Assembly: GCA_038148755.1 (NCBI GenBank)
Contig: JAYQWA010000005.1
Coordinates: forward strand, 45,891 to 109,890
Length of the DNA stretch: 64,000 bases
Direction of reading: 5' to 3'
Source of the DNA: UBA5109 sp038148755
Lineage (GTDB): Bacteria; Pseudomonadota; Gammaproteobacteria; Pseudomonadales; Pseudohongiellaceae
Below the pieces are notes generated by a model. The model did not search any database. It was not told where the DNA came from and saw only the letters and a list, made by a program, of their open reading frames with translations. Positions 24,000 to 32,809 of the stretch are shown piece by piece. Both the position numbers and the translations under genes were made by a program. Positions within the stretch are counted from its first letter, which is position 1. Each line of letters begins with the position of its first letter.

Positions 24000-26675
24000 T
24001 CAGGCTGCGTTTAAAGTGGCGTCCAGTTTCTGTTTTATCAGATTTTGTAATTCTTCGGATACTTTTTTACTGGTGATAGGCTTATTGTTTTTGTTGGTGA
24101 TAAAGAAAATATCTTCAACGTTCTCACCAAGCGTTGTAATTTTTGCGTCATGCAGAATGATATTTTTATCAACAAAAATGTCCGCAACTTTTGCCAGCAG
24201 GCCGGGTCGGTCGGGACAAAGTACTTCAAGTATGCTGTAAGGAAAATTTTCAGGATTAGTCAGGCTGGTTTCAGTGGCATGGATGAAGTGGCGCAGTTGT
24301 CTTGAAGTATGGCGTTTGGCTTTAGCTGGTTTCTCAACCGGCAATGAATAATCTTTAAGTAAGTTGGTTATTTCCGCCATTCTGGGTGAATTCTTTTTAA
24401 TCAAGGTGCCGTTGGTTTCCAGCACCATGAAGGTAAACAGGGTTTTGTTGGACGCTGTACTGAACAGCCTGGCATTTTGGATATTTAAATTTAATCTATC
24501 AAAGGCGTTAGCAATGTTGGCAAATAAAAAATGCGTGTTTCCAGTATAGATAAAAACCTGCGTGGCACCTTCGGACTGATATTCAGTACTATTTTTTATA
24601 AGAATCAATGGTTCATCGGAATCCTGATGTTTGGCTATGGCCAGGGTTTGCCAGGCTATATCTTCAGGGCTTTCTCTGAGGAAATAATCTTCACTCGGTT
24701 TATCCCATATGGCTAATGCTTGCTTCCTGCTTATATTTTTTTCATCCAGTATTGCCAGTGCCTGATTCTGGTTTTCTTTGATACGTGAGCTTTTGCCAAC
24801 AATTTTTTCCAGACCAAGACTCAATGCACGCTTGCTTGCTTGATAAAGCTCTCTCAATAAAGAGGCTCGCCAGGAATTCCAGAGTTTGGGGTTGGTGGCA
24901 TTAATGTCTGTGACTGTTAAGGTATACAAATAATCCAGCCGGGTCTGGTCTCCGACGGCAAGGGCAAAACTTTTCACAACGTCAGGATCCTGTATATCCT
25001 GTCGTTGGGCAATACTGGACATAAGCAAATGATTCTTTATCAGCCAACCAACCAGTGCGGTATCCCATTTGCCGAGGTGATGACGCAGACAAAAAGCTTC
25101 TGCATCTTTTACGCCGAGCTCGGAATGATCGCCACCGCGTCCTTTGGCAATGTCATGGTACAAGCCGGCAATGTAAAGCAATTCAATTTTAGGCAAGGTT
25201 TTTATCACTCTTGCTGCCAGTGGATATTTTTCTTCAGCTTCGGGATGATGCAGGCGACGCATGTTTTCCACTACCTGCAAGGTGTGATCATCGACTGAAT
25301 AAATATGAAACAGGTCATGCTGCATTTGGCCGATAATATTGCCAAATTCAGGCAGATAAGCGCCGAGGATTCCATAGCGCTTCATTTGTCTGAGGCGTGC
25401 AACCATCTTATAGGGTGAACGTAACAATTCCATAAATAAAGTTGTGTTACGAATATCTTTTCTGAAATTGCTATCAATCAGTTGTCTGGAGTTTCTGATC
25501 AAACGGATGGTGGAAGCTCTAATGCCTTCTATTTTTTCATCCTGGGCAAACAACACAAAAACCTCTATAAGCGCGAAGGGTGTTTGTTTGAAAATTCTGG
25601 AGTGTACGGCTTCAATATAATTATTATGTATCTGAAAGCGAGCGTTTAAAGTCAGGATTTTTGCTTTCTCTTTGGAGCGAATAATTTCTTCATCAAAAAG
25701 CTGTAAAAGTACATCATTTAATTCACGCAAAGTCTGTACGTTGCGATAATATTCTTTCATCAACTTTTCTATACCAAGACTGTTTTTGTCATCATTATAA
25801 GAAAATATTTCTGCAAGTTGACGCTGATGCTCAAACAACAAGCGATCTTCTTTACGCTGTGACAGCATATGCAGGCCGTAGCGCAGAGACCAGAGAAAAT
25901 TCCTGCCTTTGATTAAGTCCTGGTACTCATTTTTTTGCAGGAAACCGCGTTCCACAAGTTCCTGAAAATCCGAAGCACCGAAATAGCGTTTTGATATCCA
26001 GCCAATGGTTTGTATATCACGCAAACCTCCTGGAGCTACCTTCAGGTTGGGCTCAAGCGCATATTCAATATCGTCATATTTTTGGTGGCGGGAGACCTGC
26101 TCATTGCGTTTTGCGGTAAAAAATCTTTTTTCTTCCCAGATTTTTTTCTTGCTGACTTCAAGTATCAGTTTCTTGTGTAATTCAGGGTTGCCATAAACGG
26201 TACGAGACTCCATTAATGCGGTCGCAATGGTGATATCGTTGGCAGCCAACTTTTTGTTTTCGGTTATGGTGCGAACACTTTGACCAATTTCCAGATTAAT
26301 GTCCCAGAGAAAAGTAAGAAAGTTTTCGATATTGGCTTTGTATTTTTTTTGATTGTTTTTGGCCAGCAGTATCTGGATATCGATATCAGAATATGGATGT
26401 AATTCACCACGTCCATAGCCGCCAACAGCCAACAGACTGATGTCCTGGTCATCACTCCAGTCATACTGCTGCCATGCGGCAATCAGAATCTGATCAATGA
26501 AGTGAGTCAGGTCAGTGATGATGTCTTCAATATTGGCTTTTGCTTTAAAACGGTCGTCAAGTAAGGCTCGGGTTTCCGTAATTGCCTGCCGAAAACAGTT
26601 AATTGCTAAATCTGCTGAATTTAAACGCCGCTTAAAGGCTTTAGGGTCGAATATTTTGGAATCTGATTTTGCCAT
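24000..26675 (-). CDS. glnD: Bifunctional uridylyltransferase/uridylyl-removing enzyme (PII)
   Basis: This is the primary nitrogen sensor. It uridylylates PII proteins when glutamine is low and removes UMP when glutamine is high. It has 891 residues in the usual order: nucleotidyltransferase domain with GGYGRGELHPYSDIDI (about 86-101), a helical linker, an HD phosphohydrolase domain with LYHDIAKGRGGDHSELG, and two C-terminal ACT domains (FIYTGNTHFLFANIAN, then LEVLCPDRPGLLAKVADIFV) that bind glutamine. It ends 15 bases before the arsC-like gene and begins six bases after map, so map-glnD form one leftward unit, the arrangement of E. coli. Confidence 0.97.
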   Translation of the reverse strand: MAKSDSKIFDPKAFKRRLNSADLAINCFRQAITETRALLDDRFKAKANIEDIITDLTHFIDQILIAAWQQYDWSDDQDISLLAVGGYGRGELHPYSDIDIQILLAKNNQKKYKANIENFLTFLWDINLEIGQSVRTITENKKLAANDITIATALMESRTVYGNPELHKKLILEVSKKKIWEEKRFFTAKRNEQVSRHQKYDDIEYALEPNLKVAPGGLRDIQTIGWISKRYFGASDFQELVERGFLQKNEYQDLIKGRNFLWSLRYGLHMLSQRKEDRLLFEHQRQLAEIFSYNDDKNSLGIEKLMKEYYRNVQTLRELNDVLLQLFDEEIIRSKEKAKILTLNARFQIHNNYIEAVHSRIFKQTPFALIEVFVLFAQDEKIEGIRASTIRLIRNSRQLIDSNFRKDIRNTTLFMELLRSPYKMVARLRQMKRYGILGAYLPEFGNIIGQMQHDLFHIYSVDDHTLQVVENMRRLHHPEAEEKYPLAARVIKTLPKIELLYIAGLYHDIAKGRGGDHSELGVKDAEAFCLRHHLGKWDTALVGWLIKNHLLMSSIAQRQDIQDPDVVKSFALAVGDQTRLDYLYTLTVTDINATNPKLWNSWRASLLRELYQASKRALSLGLEKIVGKSSRIKENQNQALAILDEKNISRKQALAIWDKPSEDYFLRESPEDIAWQTLAIAKHQDSDEPLILIKNSTEYQSEGATQVFIYTGNTHFLFANIANAFDRLNLNIQNARLFSTASNKTLFTFMVLETNGTLIKKNSPRMAEITNLLKDYSLPVEKPAKAKRHTSRQLRHFIHATETSLTNPENFPYSILEVLCPDRPGLLAKVADIFVDKNIILHDAKITTLGENVEDIFFITNKNNKPITSKKVSEELQNLIKQKLDATLNAA

Positions 26676-26681
26676 AAGCTC

Positions 26682-27455
26682 CTAAAAGCTTTCTTCAGTA
26701 CGTTTGGTCAAGACTTCGCAGCCATCATCAAGTACTGCCAGTGTGTGCTCCCATTGAGCTGAGAGGCGGCGGTCTTTAGTAGTCACGGTCCAGCCATCTT
26801 TTTTGGATAGGCGAGTATAGCGTGACCCGGCATTAATCATGGGTTCGATAGTGAAAGTCATGCCTTTTTGCAGTTCCAGCCCGGTATTGGGTTTGCCGTA
26901 ATGTAAAACCTGCGGTTCTTCATGAAAAATACGTCCAATACCATGCCCGCAATATTCTCTGACTACCGAGTAATGCCTGTTTTCAGCATATTGCTGAATA
27001 GCATGGCCAATATCTCCCAAACGCACACCTGGTTTAACCATATCAATTGCAAGATACAGGGCCTCTTGCGTAGTTTTGACCAGGCGCTGGGCATGTGGGG
27101 GAACTTCGCCTATTAGAAACATTTTGCTGGTATCGCCATGAAAGCCGTTTTTTATGACAGTAATGTCAATATTGATGATATCGCCGTCTTTCAGCGTTTT
27201 ACTGTCAGCAGGGATTCCGTGGCAAATGACATGGTTGACTGACGTGCAAATTGATTTTGGAAAACCGTTGTAATTTAAGGGTGCAGGGATAGCATCCTGG
27301 ACATTAACGATGTAGTCATGACAGATGCGATCAAGCTCACCGGTGCTGACACCGGCATGAACATGAGGTTCTATCATTTCCAGAACTTCAGCAGCCAGGC
27401 GGCCTGATTCACGCATCAGAGCGATTTCTTCTGGTGTTTTGATCGTTACAGCCAT
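26682..27455 (-). CDS. map: Methionine aminopeptidase, type I
   Basis: This cytoplasmic dinuclear-metal enzyme removes N-terminal Met from nascent proteins. It has 257 residues. The five metal ligands are visible: Asp in INIDITVIKNGFHGD (two Asp), His in EYCGHGIGRIFHEEP, Glu in FTIEPMIN and Glu near the C-terminus in SAQWEHTLAV. YNGFPKSICTSVNHVICHGIP is the substrate-binding segment. It is divergent from rpsB, as in many gammaproteobacteria, and is followed by glnD after six bases. Confidence 0.97.
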   Translation of the reverse strand: MAVTIKTPEEIALMRESGRLAAEVLEMIEPHVHAGVSTGELDRICHDYIVNVQDAIPAPLNYNGFPKSICTSVNHVICHGIPADSKTLKDGDIINIDITVIKNGFHGDTSKMFLIGEVPPHAQRLVKTTQEALYLAIDMVKPGVRLGDIGHAIQQYAENRHYSVVREYCGHGIGRIFHEEPQVLHYGKPNTGLELQKGMTFTIEPMINAGSRYTRLSKKDGWTVTTKDRRLSAQWEHTLAVLDDGCEVLTKRTEESF

Positions 27456-27542
27456 AAAACTGGTGGAGGAGTGCGCAAAAGAGAGTGATTTTAGTGCATC
27501 TCTACCGTTAAAGTATAGGACAGTTAGGGAAGTATTAGCGCT

Positions 27543-27570
27543 TTAAGTTATTTAAGCTTTATGGTATAAA
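27543..27570 (+). promoter_or_regulatory. Candidate rpsB promoter with GC-rich discriminator
   Basis: TTAAGT (27543-27548) and TATAAA (27565-27570) are separated by 16 bases, and GCCGC follows the -10. A GC-rich discriminator of this kind is typical of stringently controlled ribosomal promoters. The 324-base gap 27456-27779 otherwise contains only the structured leader below and no gene. Confidence 0.4.
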
Positions 27571-27688
27571 GCCGCACGTTTCATGGGCTTAAGCTCATAA
27601 AACCAGTAAAAAATGTAAGAAAATGAAAAATGCATGAAAGGACAGGCGCTCTAGTCTAACCTTTCAATATTAAAAACTAACGTCACAC

Positions 27689-27754
27689 ATATACCGACAC
27701 ATCTTCCCGGGTGCTAAACGGATCAAACCGAATAGTTGGGATCATGGGGTATAT
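27689..27754 (+). promoter_or_regulatory. Structured rpsB leader, probable S2 autoregulatory element
   Basis: ATATACC (27689-27695) pairs perfectly with GGTATAT (27748-27754), enclosing 52 bases that include further CCC/GGG and GATC/GATC pairing options. The element ends about 25 bases before the rpsB ATG and contains or adjoins its GGAGG. S2 is known to repress its own rpsB-tsf mRNA in gammaproteobacteria through a leader. I infer that role here from position and the closing helix. Confidence 0.55.
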
Positions 27755-27779
27755 GGAGGCTTAACCCAAAGGAAAAATT

Positions 27780-28865
27780 ATGAGTACTGCAAGCATGAAA
27801 GAGATGCTGAAGGCTGGTGTGCACTTCGGTCATCAATGTCGTTACTGGAATCCGAAAATGGAACCCTATATTTTCGGAGCCCGCAATAAAATTCATATCA
27901 TCAATCTTGAACATACGGTTCCTGCCTTTAATGATGCGCTGACACGCATCAAACAAATGGCGGAACGTCGTCAGAAAGTATTATTTGTCGGCACTAAAAG
28001 AGCTGCCAGTAAGATTATTAAGGAAGAGGCCAGTCGTGCCGGTATGCCTTATGTCGATCAGCGCTGGCTTGGCGGCATGCTAACGAATTACAAAACTATC
28101 CGGGCTTCGGTAAAACGTCTGAAAGATCTGGAAACACAGGCTTCCGATGGCACATTTGATAAATTAACCAAAAAAGAAGCCCTGATGCGCAGAAGGGATC
28201 TCGAGAAACTGGACAAAGGTATTGGTGGAATTAAGGACATGGGCGGATTGCCTGATGCCCTGTTTGTTGTTGATGTAGACCATGAGCGTATTGCTGTGAC
28301 TGAAGCCAACAAAATCGGAATTCCTGTTATTGGAATCGTTGACACCAATAGTGACCCGGATGGTGTAGATATCATCATTCCAGGTAATGATGATGCGATT
28401 CGTGCCATACAGCTTTATGTTACTTCTGTTGCAAACGCCTGTATTGAAGGGCGTGGTGACTCAGAAATAGAAGCAGCGGCCAAAAACGAATTCGTAGAAG
28501 AAATTGATTCCACTGAAGCCGAAGCTGGGCCAAAAGTTACCGTTAAGGCTAAGGCTAAAGCCAAAACTGCCTTGCCTGCTGAGTCAGCTGAATCTGATAC
28601 AAGTGCAGATGTAGCTGTACAAGAGGAAGTGGCTGCTGCAGAGACAGAAGCGCAAAGCGCTGATGCACCAGAAGCTGAACCTAAAGCCAAGGCAAAAGCA
28701 AAGGCAGCCCCTAAAACCAAAGCCAAGGCTAAAGCAAAAAACAAGGCAAAGGCTGAGCCTAAAGCCAAGGCCAAGGCTAAAGCTGCGCCTAAAGCAAAAG
28801 CTAAAGCCAAGGCTAAAGCTGCTCCTAAAGCGAAAGCTGAAGGAAGCGCAGAAGACGACGCTTAA
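27780..28865 (+). CDS. rpsB: 30S ribosomal protein S2 with a long Lys/Ala-rich C-terminal tail
   Basis: This is ribosomal protein S2, which binds between head and body of the 30S subunit and recruits S1. The core (residues 1 to about 228) is normal, with MKEMLKAGVHFGHQ, RNKIHIINLEHTVPAF, DQRWLGGMLTNYKTI and GIPVIGIVDTNSDPDGVD. The protein is 361 residues long, against about 240 in E. coli. The extra part is an acidic linker (about 229-300) and a low-complexity Lys-Ala/Pro tail (301-353) resembling histone H1 or AlgP tails, closing with EGSAEDDA. The reading frame is continuous and the tail repeats are imperfect at DNA level, so this is not an assembly slip. tsf follows. Confidence 0.96.
   Translation: MSTASMKEMLKAGVHFGHQCRYWNPKMEPYIFGARNKIHIINLEHTVPAFNDALTRIKQMAERRQKVLFVGTKRAASKIIKEEASRAGMPYVDQRWLGGMLTNYKTIRASVKRLKDLETQASDGTFDKLTKKEALMRRRDLEKLDKGIGGIKDMGGLPDALFVVDVDHERIAVTEANKIGIPVIGIVDTNSDPDGVDIIIPGNDDAIRAIQLYVTSVANACIEGRGDSEIEAAAKNEFVEEIDSTEAEAGPKVTVKAKAKAKTALPAESAESDTSADVAVQEEVAAAETEAQSADAPEAEPKAKAKAKAAPKTKAKAKAKNKAKAEPKAKAKAKAAPKAKAKAKAKAAPKAKAEGSAEDDA
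28537..28850 (+). repeat. Low-complexity Lys-Ala codon repeat within rpsB
   Basis: Degenerate GCT/GCA/GCC-AAA/AAG dipeptide codons (GCNAAR) recur throughout, with occasional CCT codons every 8-14 residues. Alternation of synonymous codons points to selection on the protein rather than a simple microsatellite expansion. Confidence 0.8.
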
Positions 28866-28924
28866 AATTTTTACAGGGCTTAATCCGGACGGATATTACG
28901 AGCCTGTTTGATCCAACGCTTAAA

Positions 28925-28965
28925 CTTTTTCCATTCCCTGTAATCTAAGGCAGGACTGGAAAAAG
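28925..28965 (+). promoter_or_regulatory. Hairpin in the rpsB-tsf intergenic region
   Basis: CTTTTTCCA (28925-28933) and TGGAAAAAG (28957-28965) form a perfect 9-bp stem, extended by inner CCTG/CAGG pairing. No T-run follows, so it is more likely an attenuating or mRNA-processing hairpin than a complete terminator. It could set the S2:EF-Ts ratio. Confidence 0.55.
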
Positions 28966-29007
28966 ATGAGGCAAAGACACATAAAATGTAGTAGAGGAGC
29001 CGAAAAG

Positions 29008-29886
29008 ATGGCCAACATTACAGCAGCATTAGTAAAAGAATTACGTGAAAGAACCAGCCTGGGCATGATGGAGTGTAAAAATGCTTTGGTGGAAGCGGAT
29101 GGCGATATTGATCAAGCCATTGAGTTATTGAGAAAGGCAAGTGGCATGAAGGCAGCGAAGAAAGCTGGCCGCACTGCTGCTGAAGGTGTGGTTCTGGTAA
29201 AAATTGCCAGCGATAACAGTGCCGGCGTTATGGTTGAAGTCAACAGTGAGACTGACTTTGCTGCCAAAGAACAGAACTTCACCAATTTTGCCAAACAGGT
29301 ATTGGACGCTGTTTTTGAAAGCAAAGAATCTGATGTCAGTAAACTGATGGAAGGTGATCTGGAGGAAGCCAGATTGGGCCTGGTGCAGAAAATTGGTGAG
29401 AACATTACCGTAAGACGCGCCGCTGTAATTGCTGAAGAGGGTCTTACTGTCGGCTCTTATGTGCATTCCAATAATAAAATTGCGGTTTTAGTCAGTTTGC
29501 GTGGAGGCGATGAGGAATTAGCCAAAGACGTTGCGATGCATGTTGCCGCTGTAAACCCAATGGTTGTGAATGCCGAAGAAGTCCCAGCTGATGTATTAAG
29601 TAAAGAGAGTGAAATTTATACAGCGCAGGCGGCAGAAAGTGGTAAACCGGCCGATATCGTGGAGAAAATGGTTAGTGGGCGCTTGAGGAAGTTTATAGAA
29701 GAGGTCACGCTAACCGAGCAGGCTTTTGTCAGAGACCCGGATATAAAAGTCGGCAAACTGGTTAAGGATGGCAATGCTGAGATTGTTAGCTTTATCCGTT
29801 ATGAAGTTGGTGAAGGTATCGAAGTTGCCGTAGTAGATTTTGCTGCTGAAGTTGCCGAGCAATTGAAAGATACAAACAAAGAGTAA
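29008..29886 (+). CDS. tsf: Elongation factor Ts
   Basis: EF-Ts is the guanine-nucleotide exchange factor that recharges EF-Tu with GTP. The start is set at ATG 29008, preceded by GAGGAG; the frame extends 14 codons upstream, but those residues are not family-like. The protein has 292 residues. The N-terminal UBA-like region VKELRERTSLGMMECKNALV, the EF-Tu-contacting VEVNSETDFAAK, and MHVAAVNPMVVNAEEVPADV are all typical. Part of the conserved rpsB-tsf-pyrH-frr block, on the same strand with short spacing. Confidence 0.97.
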   Translation: MANITAALVKELRERTSLGMMECKNALVEADGDIDQAIELLRKASGMKAAKKAGRTAAEGVVLVKIASDNSAGVMVEVNSETDFAAKEQNFTNFAKQVLDAVFESKESDVSKLMEGDLEEARLGLVQKIGENITVRRAAVIAEEGLTVGSYVHSNNKIAVLVSLRGGDEELAKDVAMHVAAVNPMVVNAEEVPADVLSKESEIYTAQAAESGKPADIVEKMVSGRLRKFIEEVTLTEQAFVRDPDIKVGKLVKDGNAEIVSFIRYEVGEGIEVAVVDFAAEVAEQLKDTNKE

Positions 29887-29903
29887 CTAGTTATATAGCC
29901 TAT

Positions 29904-30632
29904 ATGAGCACTAAAATTCGTAAATACGACAGAATTTTACTTAAGCTAAGTGGGGAAGCCTTAACTGGCAATGCTGATTTTGGTATTGACCCTAAAGTGC
30001 TTGACCGAATGGCTCTTGAAATCGGCCAGTTGGTAGAAATAGGTGTTCAGGTTGGCATGGTTATCGGTGGCGGCAATCTTTTTCGTGGTGCGGCTTTGCA
30101 TGAAGCAGGTATGGAACGGGTTACCGGTGATCACATGGGTATGCTGGCTACAGTGATGAATGCGCTCGCCATGCGTGATGCTTTGGAACGAGCCAATATT
30201 CCCAGTCGTGTAATGTCAGCAATCCCGATGAGTGGCGTGGTGGAGCATTATGATCGTCGTACAGCAATCAGGCATTTGAAAGCTGGAGATGTTGTAATTT
30301 TTTCAGCCGGTACAGGCAATCCATTTTTTACGACAGATTCTGCAGCTTGTTTACGCGGTATAGAAATTGATGCCGATCTTGTTCTCAAGGCTACCAAGGT
30401 TGATGGTGTGTATTCTGCCGATCCGGTTGTGGATCCTGAAGCAGTCAAATTTGACAGGCTGACTTTTGATGAAATTCTGGATAGAAAATTAGGTGTCATG
30501 GATTTAACAGCTATCTGTCTAAGTCGTGATCATAATTTGCCTGTCAGAGTCTTTAATATGAATAAAAAGAAAGCCTTGTTCAGCATTATGGTAGGCGAGG
30601 AAGAAGGAACATTGATCGAGTCCGGTTCTTAA
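29904..30632 (+). CDS. pyrH: UMP kinase
   Basis: This hexameric bacterial UMP kinase of the amino-acid-kinase fold phosphorylates UMP to UDP. It is activated by GTP and inhibited by UTP, and feeds UDP-sugar and CTP synthesis. It has 242 residues. LLKLSGEALTG (about 12-22), VIGGGNLFRG with the nucleotide loop, DHMGMLATVMNALAMRDALE and FFTTDSAACLRGIEIDADLVLKATKVDGVY are family signatures. It starts 17 bases after tsf and precedes frr; pyrG for the CTP step is in the same larger block. Confidence 0.97.
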   Translation: MSTKIRKYDRILLKLSGEALTGNADFGIDPKVLDRMALEIGQLVEIGVQVGMVIGGGNLFRGAALHEAGMERVTGDHMGMLATVMNALAMRDALERANIPSRVMSAIPMSGVVEHYDRRTAIRHLKAGDVVIFSAGTGNPFFTTDSAACLRGIEIDADLVLKATKVDGVYSADPVVDPEAVKFDRLTFDEILDRKLGVMDLTAICLSRDHNLPVRVFNMNKKKALFSIMVGEEEGTLIESGS

Positions 30633-30670
30633 GGCTTGGATCAGTAAATATTTTGGCATAGGAGGTTCTG

Positions 30671-31228
30671 ATGATTGATGAAATTTTATTAGACGCAGAA
30701 GACAGGATGGAAAAAAGCCTGGCGAGTCTTGATTCTGCCTTCAATAAAATCAGAACAGGCCGTGCACACCCCAGTATTCTTGATAATATTCATGTCGATT
30801 ACTACGGTGCGGAAACACCGATTCAGCAGGTGGCTAACATTACCGTCGAAGATGCCCGCTCTTTACTGATTACGCCTTGGGAAAAACAGATGTTGGGCCC
30901 TATCGAGAAAGCGATTATGAGTTCTGATCTGGGTCTTAATCCATCAAATAACGGGGATGTTATCAGGGTACCAATGCCAGCTCTGACGGAAGAAACCCGT
31001 AAGGAATATACCCGGCAAGCTAAAAATGAAGCTGAAAATGCTAGAATTGCTTTAAGAAATATTCGACGTGATGCTAATCAGCATGTGAAAGATTTATTGA
31101 AAGAAAAAGAAATCAGTGAAGATGATGAGCGTAAAGCTGAGCAGGATATTCAAAAAATTACTGATAGTTATATCGCCAAGATAGAAGAAAAATATAACGC
31201 AAAAGAAGTTGATTTGTTGGCAATCTAA
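30671..31228 (+). CDS. frr: Ribosome recycling factor
   Basis: RRF splits post-termination ribosomes together with EF-G. It has 185 residues, the standard length. FNKIRTGRAHPSILDNI with the conserved RTGRA, GAETPIQQVANITVEDARSL, VPMPALTEETRKEYTRQAKN and NIRRDANQHVKDLLKEKEIS are all in the expected order. A strong AGGAGG lies just before the ATG. It lies between pyrH and uppS and is followed by uppS after 12 bases. Confidence 0.97.
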   Translation: MIDEILLDAEDRMEKSLASLDSAFNKIRTGRAHPSILDNIHVDYYGAETPIQQVANITVEDARSLLITPWEKQMLGPIEKAIMSSDLGLNPSNNGDVIRVPMPALTEETRKEYTRQAKNEAENARIALRNIRRDANQHVKDLLKEKEISEDDERKAEQDIQKITDSYIAKIEEKYNAKEVDLLAI

Positions 31229-31240
31229 GGTGGCCGCTTA

Positions 31241-31987
31241 GTGTCAAGGGAAGTATCCGCAGATCAAGAAAAAATACCCCGTCATATTGCGATTATTATG
31301 GATGGTAATAATCGCTGGTCTAAACAACATAATAATTCTCAATTGTCCGGTCATCGTACCGGCGCATTGCAAGCTAGAAACATTACCAATTATTGCGTCG
31401 ATCTTAATATCGAATACCTGACCCTGTTTGTTTTCAGTAGCGAAAACTGGTTACGCCCTAAAAAAGAAGTCAGCAGTTTGATGGCGCTGTTCTTAAGTGT
31501 ATTGCAACGTCGTGAAATCAATAAATTACATGAAAGAAATGTAAGAATTAAATTTATTGGTGATAGTGAACGTTTTCCTGCAAAGCTTCAAAGTCAGATG
31601 CGACTTGCGGAAGAATTAACAAAAAATAATACAGGACTGACCGTTAATGTAGCTGCCAATTATGGTGGACGCTGGGATATTGTGAATGCGACACAAAATA
31701 TTGCCAGGAAAGTCGAGCAGGGAGAGTTAAAAGCTGATGCAATAAATGAGCATTTGTTTCAATCTTATATTTCAATCGGAGATATTCCTGATCCGGATTT
31801 ATGCATAAGAACCGGTGGCGAAAAGCGACTATCCAATTTTTTATTATGGCAGTTTACCTATACAGAATTTTATTTCACAGAAACATTCTGGCCGGAATTT
31901 TCAGAAAAGGATTTAGATAAGGCGCTTGATTCCTACGCAAAACGGCAGCGGCGCTACGGTATGCTTAGTGAGCAGGTAGAGGCATAA
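31241..31987 (+). CDS. uppS: Undecaprenyl diphosphate synthase (di-trans, poly-cis)
   Basis: This cis-prenyltransferase makes C55 undecaprenyl diphosphate, the lipid carrier for peptidoglycan and O-antigen. It has 248 residues from a GTG start. HIAIIMDGNNRWSKQ (catalytic Asp), the GHRTGALQAR basic loop, LTLFVFSSENWLRPKKEV and IPDPDLCIRTGGEKRLSNFLLWQ are all conserved. The RTGGE.RLSNF motif binds isopentenyl diphosphate. The same operon later encodes dxr, ispD and ispF for precursor supply, and a DUF368 protein for recycling of the carrier. Confidence 0.96.
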   Translation: MSREVSADQEKIPRHIAIIMDGNNRWSKQHNNSQLSGHRTGALQARNITNYCVDLNIEYLTLFVFSSENWLRPKKEVSSLMALFLSVLQRREINKLHERNVRIKFIGDSERFPAKLQSQMRLAEELTKNNTGLTVNVAANYGGRWDIVNATQNIARKVEQGELKADAINEHLFQSYISIGDIPDPDLCIRTGGEKRLSNFLLWQFTYTEFYFTETFWPEFSEKDLDKALDSYAKRQRRYGMLSEQVEA

Positions 31988-31996
31988 GGGTAAATC

Positions 31997-32803
31997 ATGC
32001 TGGCGCAAAGAGTTTTTACCGCGATTGGACTTTTGTCAGCTCTTTTACTTATTGTTTTTTTTACCAACAGTTTATTTTTTTTAGTAGTCCTCAGCTTAGT
32101 CACCTTATTGGCGGCATGGGAATGGACAAACCTTTCAGGTATTAACAGTTTACTTGGCCGAAGCCTGTATTGTTTCATGCTTATGCTGTTTTGTAGTCTG
32201 AGCTATGTCATGCTGCAGGATTATCTGTCCGTCATTTTGGTCTTGAGTCTGATTTTTTGGATTCTTGCATTAATTTTAATTTGTACCTACCCACGTTTTA
32301 ACAGTTACTGGAATAATTTATATAGTCTGGGGCTTATGGGTATTCTGGTCTTATTGCCTTGCTGGTTGTTGCTGCTTTATTTACGTCAGCATGATGATTT
32401 TATAGTTTATTTTATGGGTTTGATTGTGCTTGTTGCAGCAGCTGATACAGGCGCATTTTTTTCAGGCCGGCGTTTTGGCAGGCACAAGTTGGCCGAACTG
32501 GTTAGCCCAAATAAAACCTGGGAGGGTGTAATAGGAGGGATTGTAAGTTGCCTTGTATTACTTGTTATCGTCAAAAGTATTCTGCCAGCAGAAAAAATAA
32601 GCTGGGTATTGATCTTGGTTTTACCGCTGCTGGTTTCATTTTTCAGTGTGACTGGGGATTTGTTTGAGAGCATGCTGAAACGTGTACGGGGTCTAAAAGA
32701 CAGTGGCAATATCTTGCCGGGGCATGGAGGCATTCTGGACCGAATAGATGGTATTGTTTCAACGACACCTGCTTATATTCTTATGCTGTTCTATTTCAAT
32801 TAG
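31997..32803 (+). CDS. cdsA: Phosphatidate cytidylyltransferase
   Basis: This integral membrane enzyme makes CDP-diacylglycerol from phosphatidate and CTP, the branch point of phospholipid synthesis. It has 268 residues with at least seven hydrophobic segments. The CdsA signature SPNKTWEGVIGG (about 171-182) and the C-terminal SVTGDLFESMLKRVRGLKDS, then PGHGGILDRIDGI are clear and carry the catalytic acidic residues. It lies 9 bases after uppS and six bases before dxr, within the conserved lipid/isoprenoid operon. Confidence 0.96.
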   Translation: MLAQRVFTAIGLLSALLLIVFFTNSLFFLVVLSLVTLLAAWEWTNLSGINSLLGRSLYCFMLMLFCSLSYVMLQDYLSVILVLSLIFWILALILICTYPRFNSYWNNLYSLGLMGILVLLPCWLLLLYLRQHDDFIVYFMGLIVLVAAADTGAFFSGRRFGRHKLAELVSPNKTWEGVIGGIVSCLVLLVIVKSILPAEKISWVLILVLPLLVSFFSVTGDLFESMLKRVRGLKDSGNILPGHGGILDRIDGIVSTTPAYILMLFYFN

Positions 32804-32809
32804 TTTTTT

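Noticed and set aside
28415..28810. A 131-codon Ala/Leu-rich frame opposite rpsB
   Set aside because: It is the antisense of the Lys/Ala codon repeat; low complexity explains the open frame and the apparent hydrophobic stretch.
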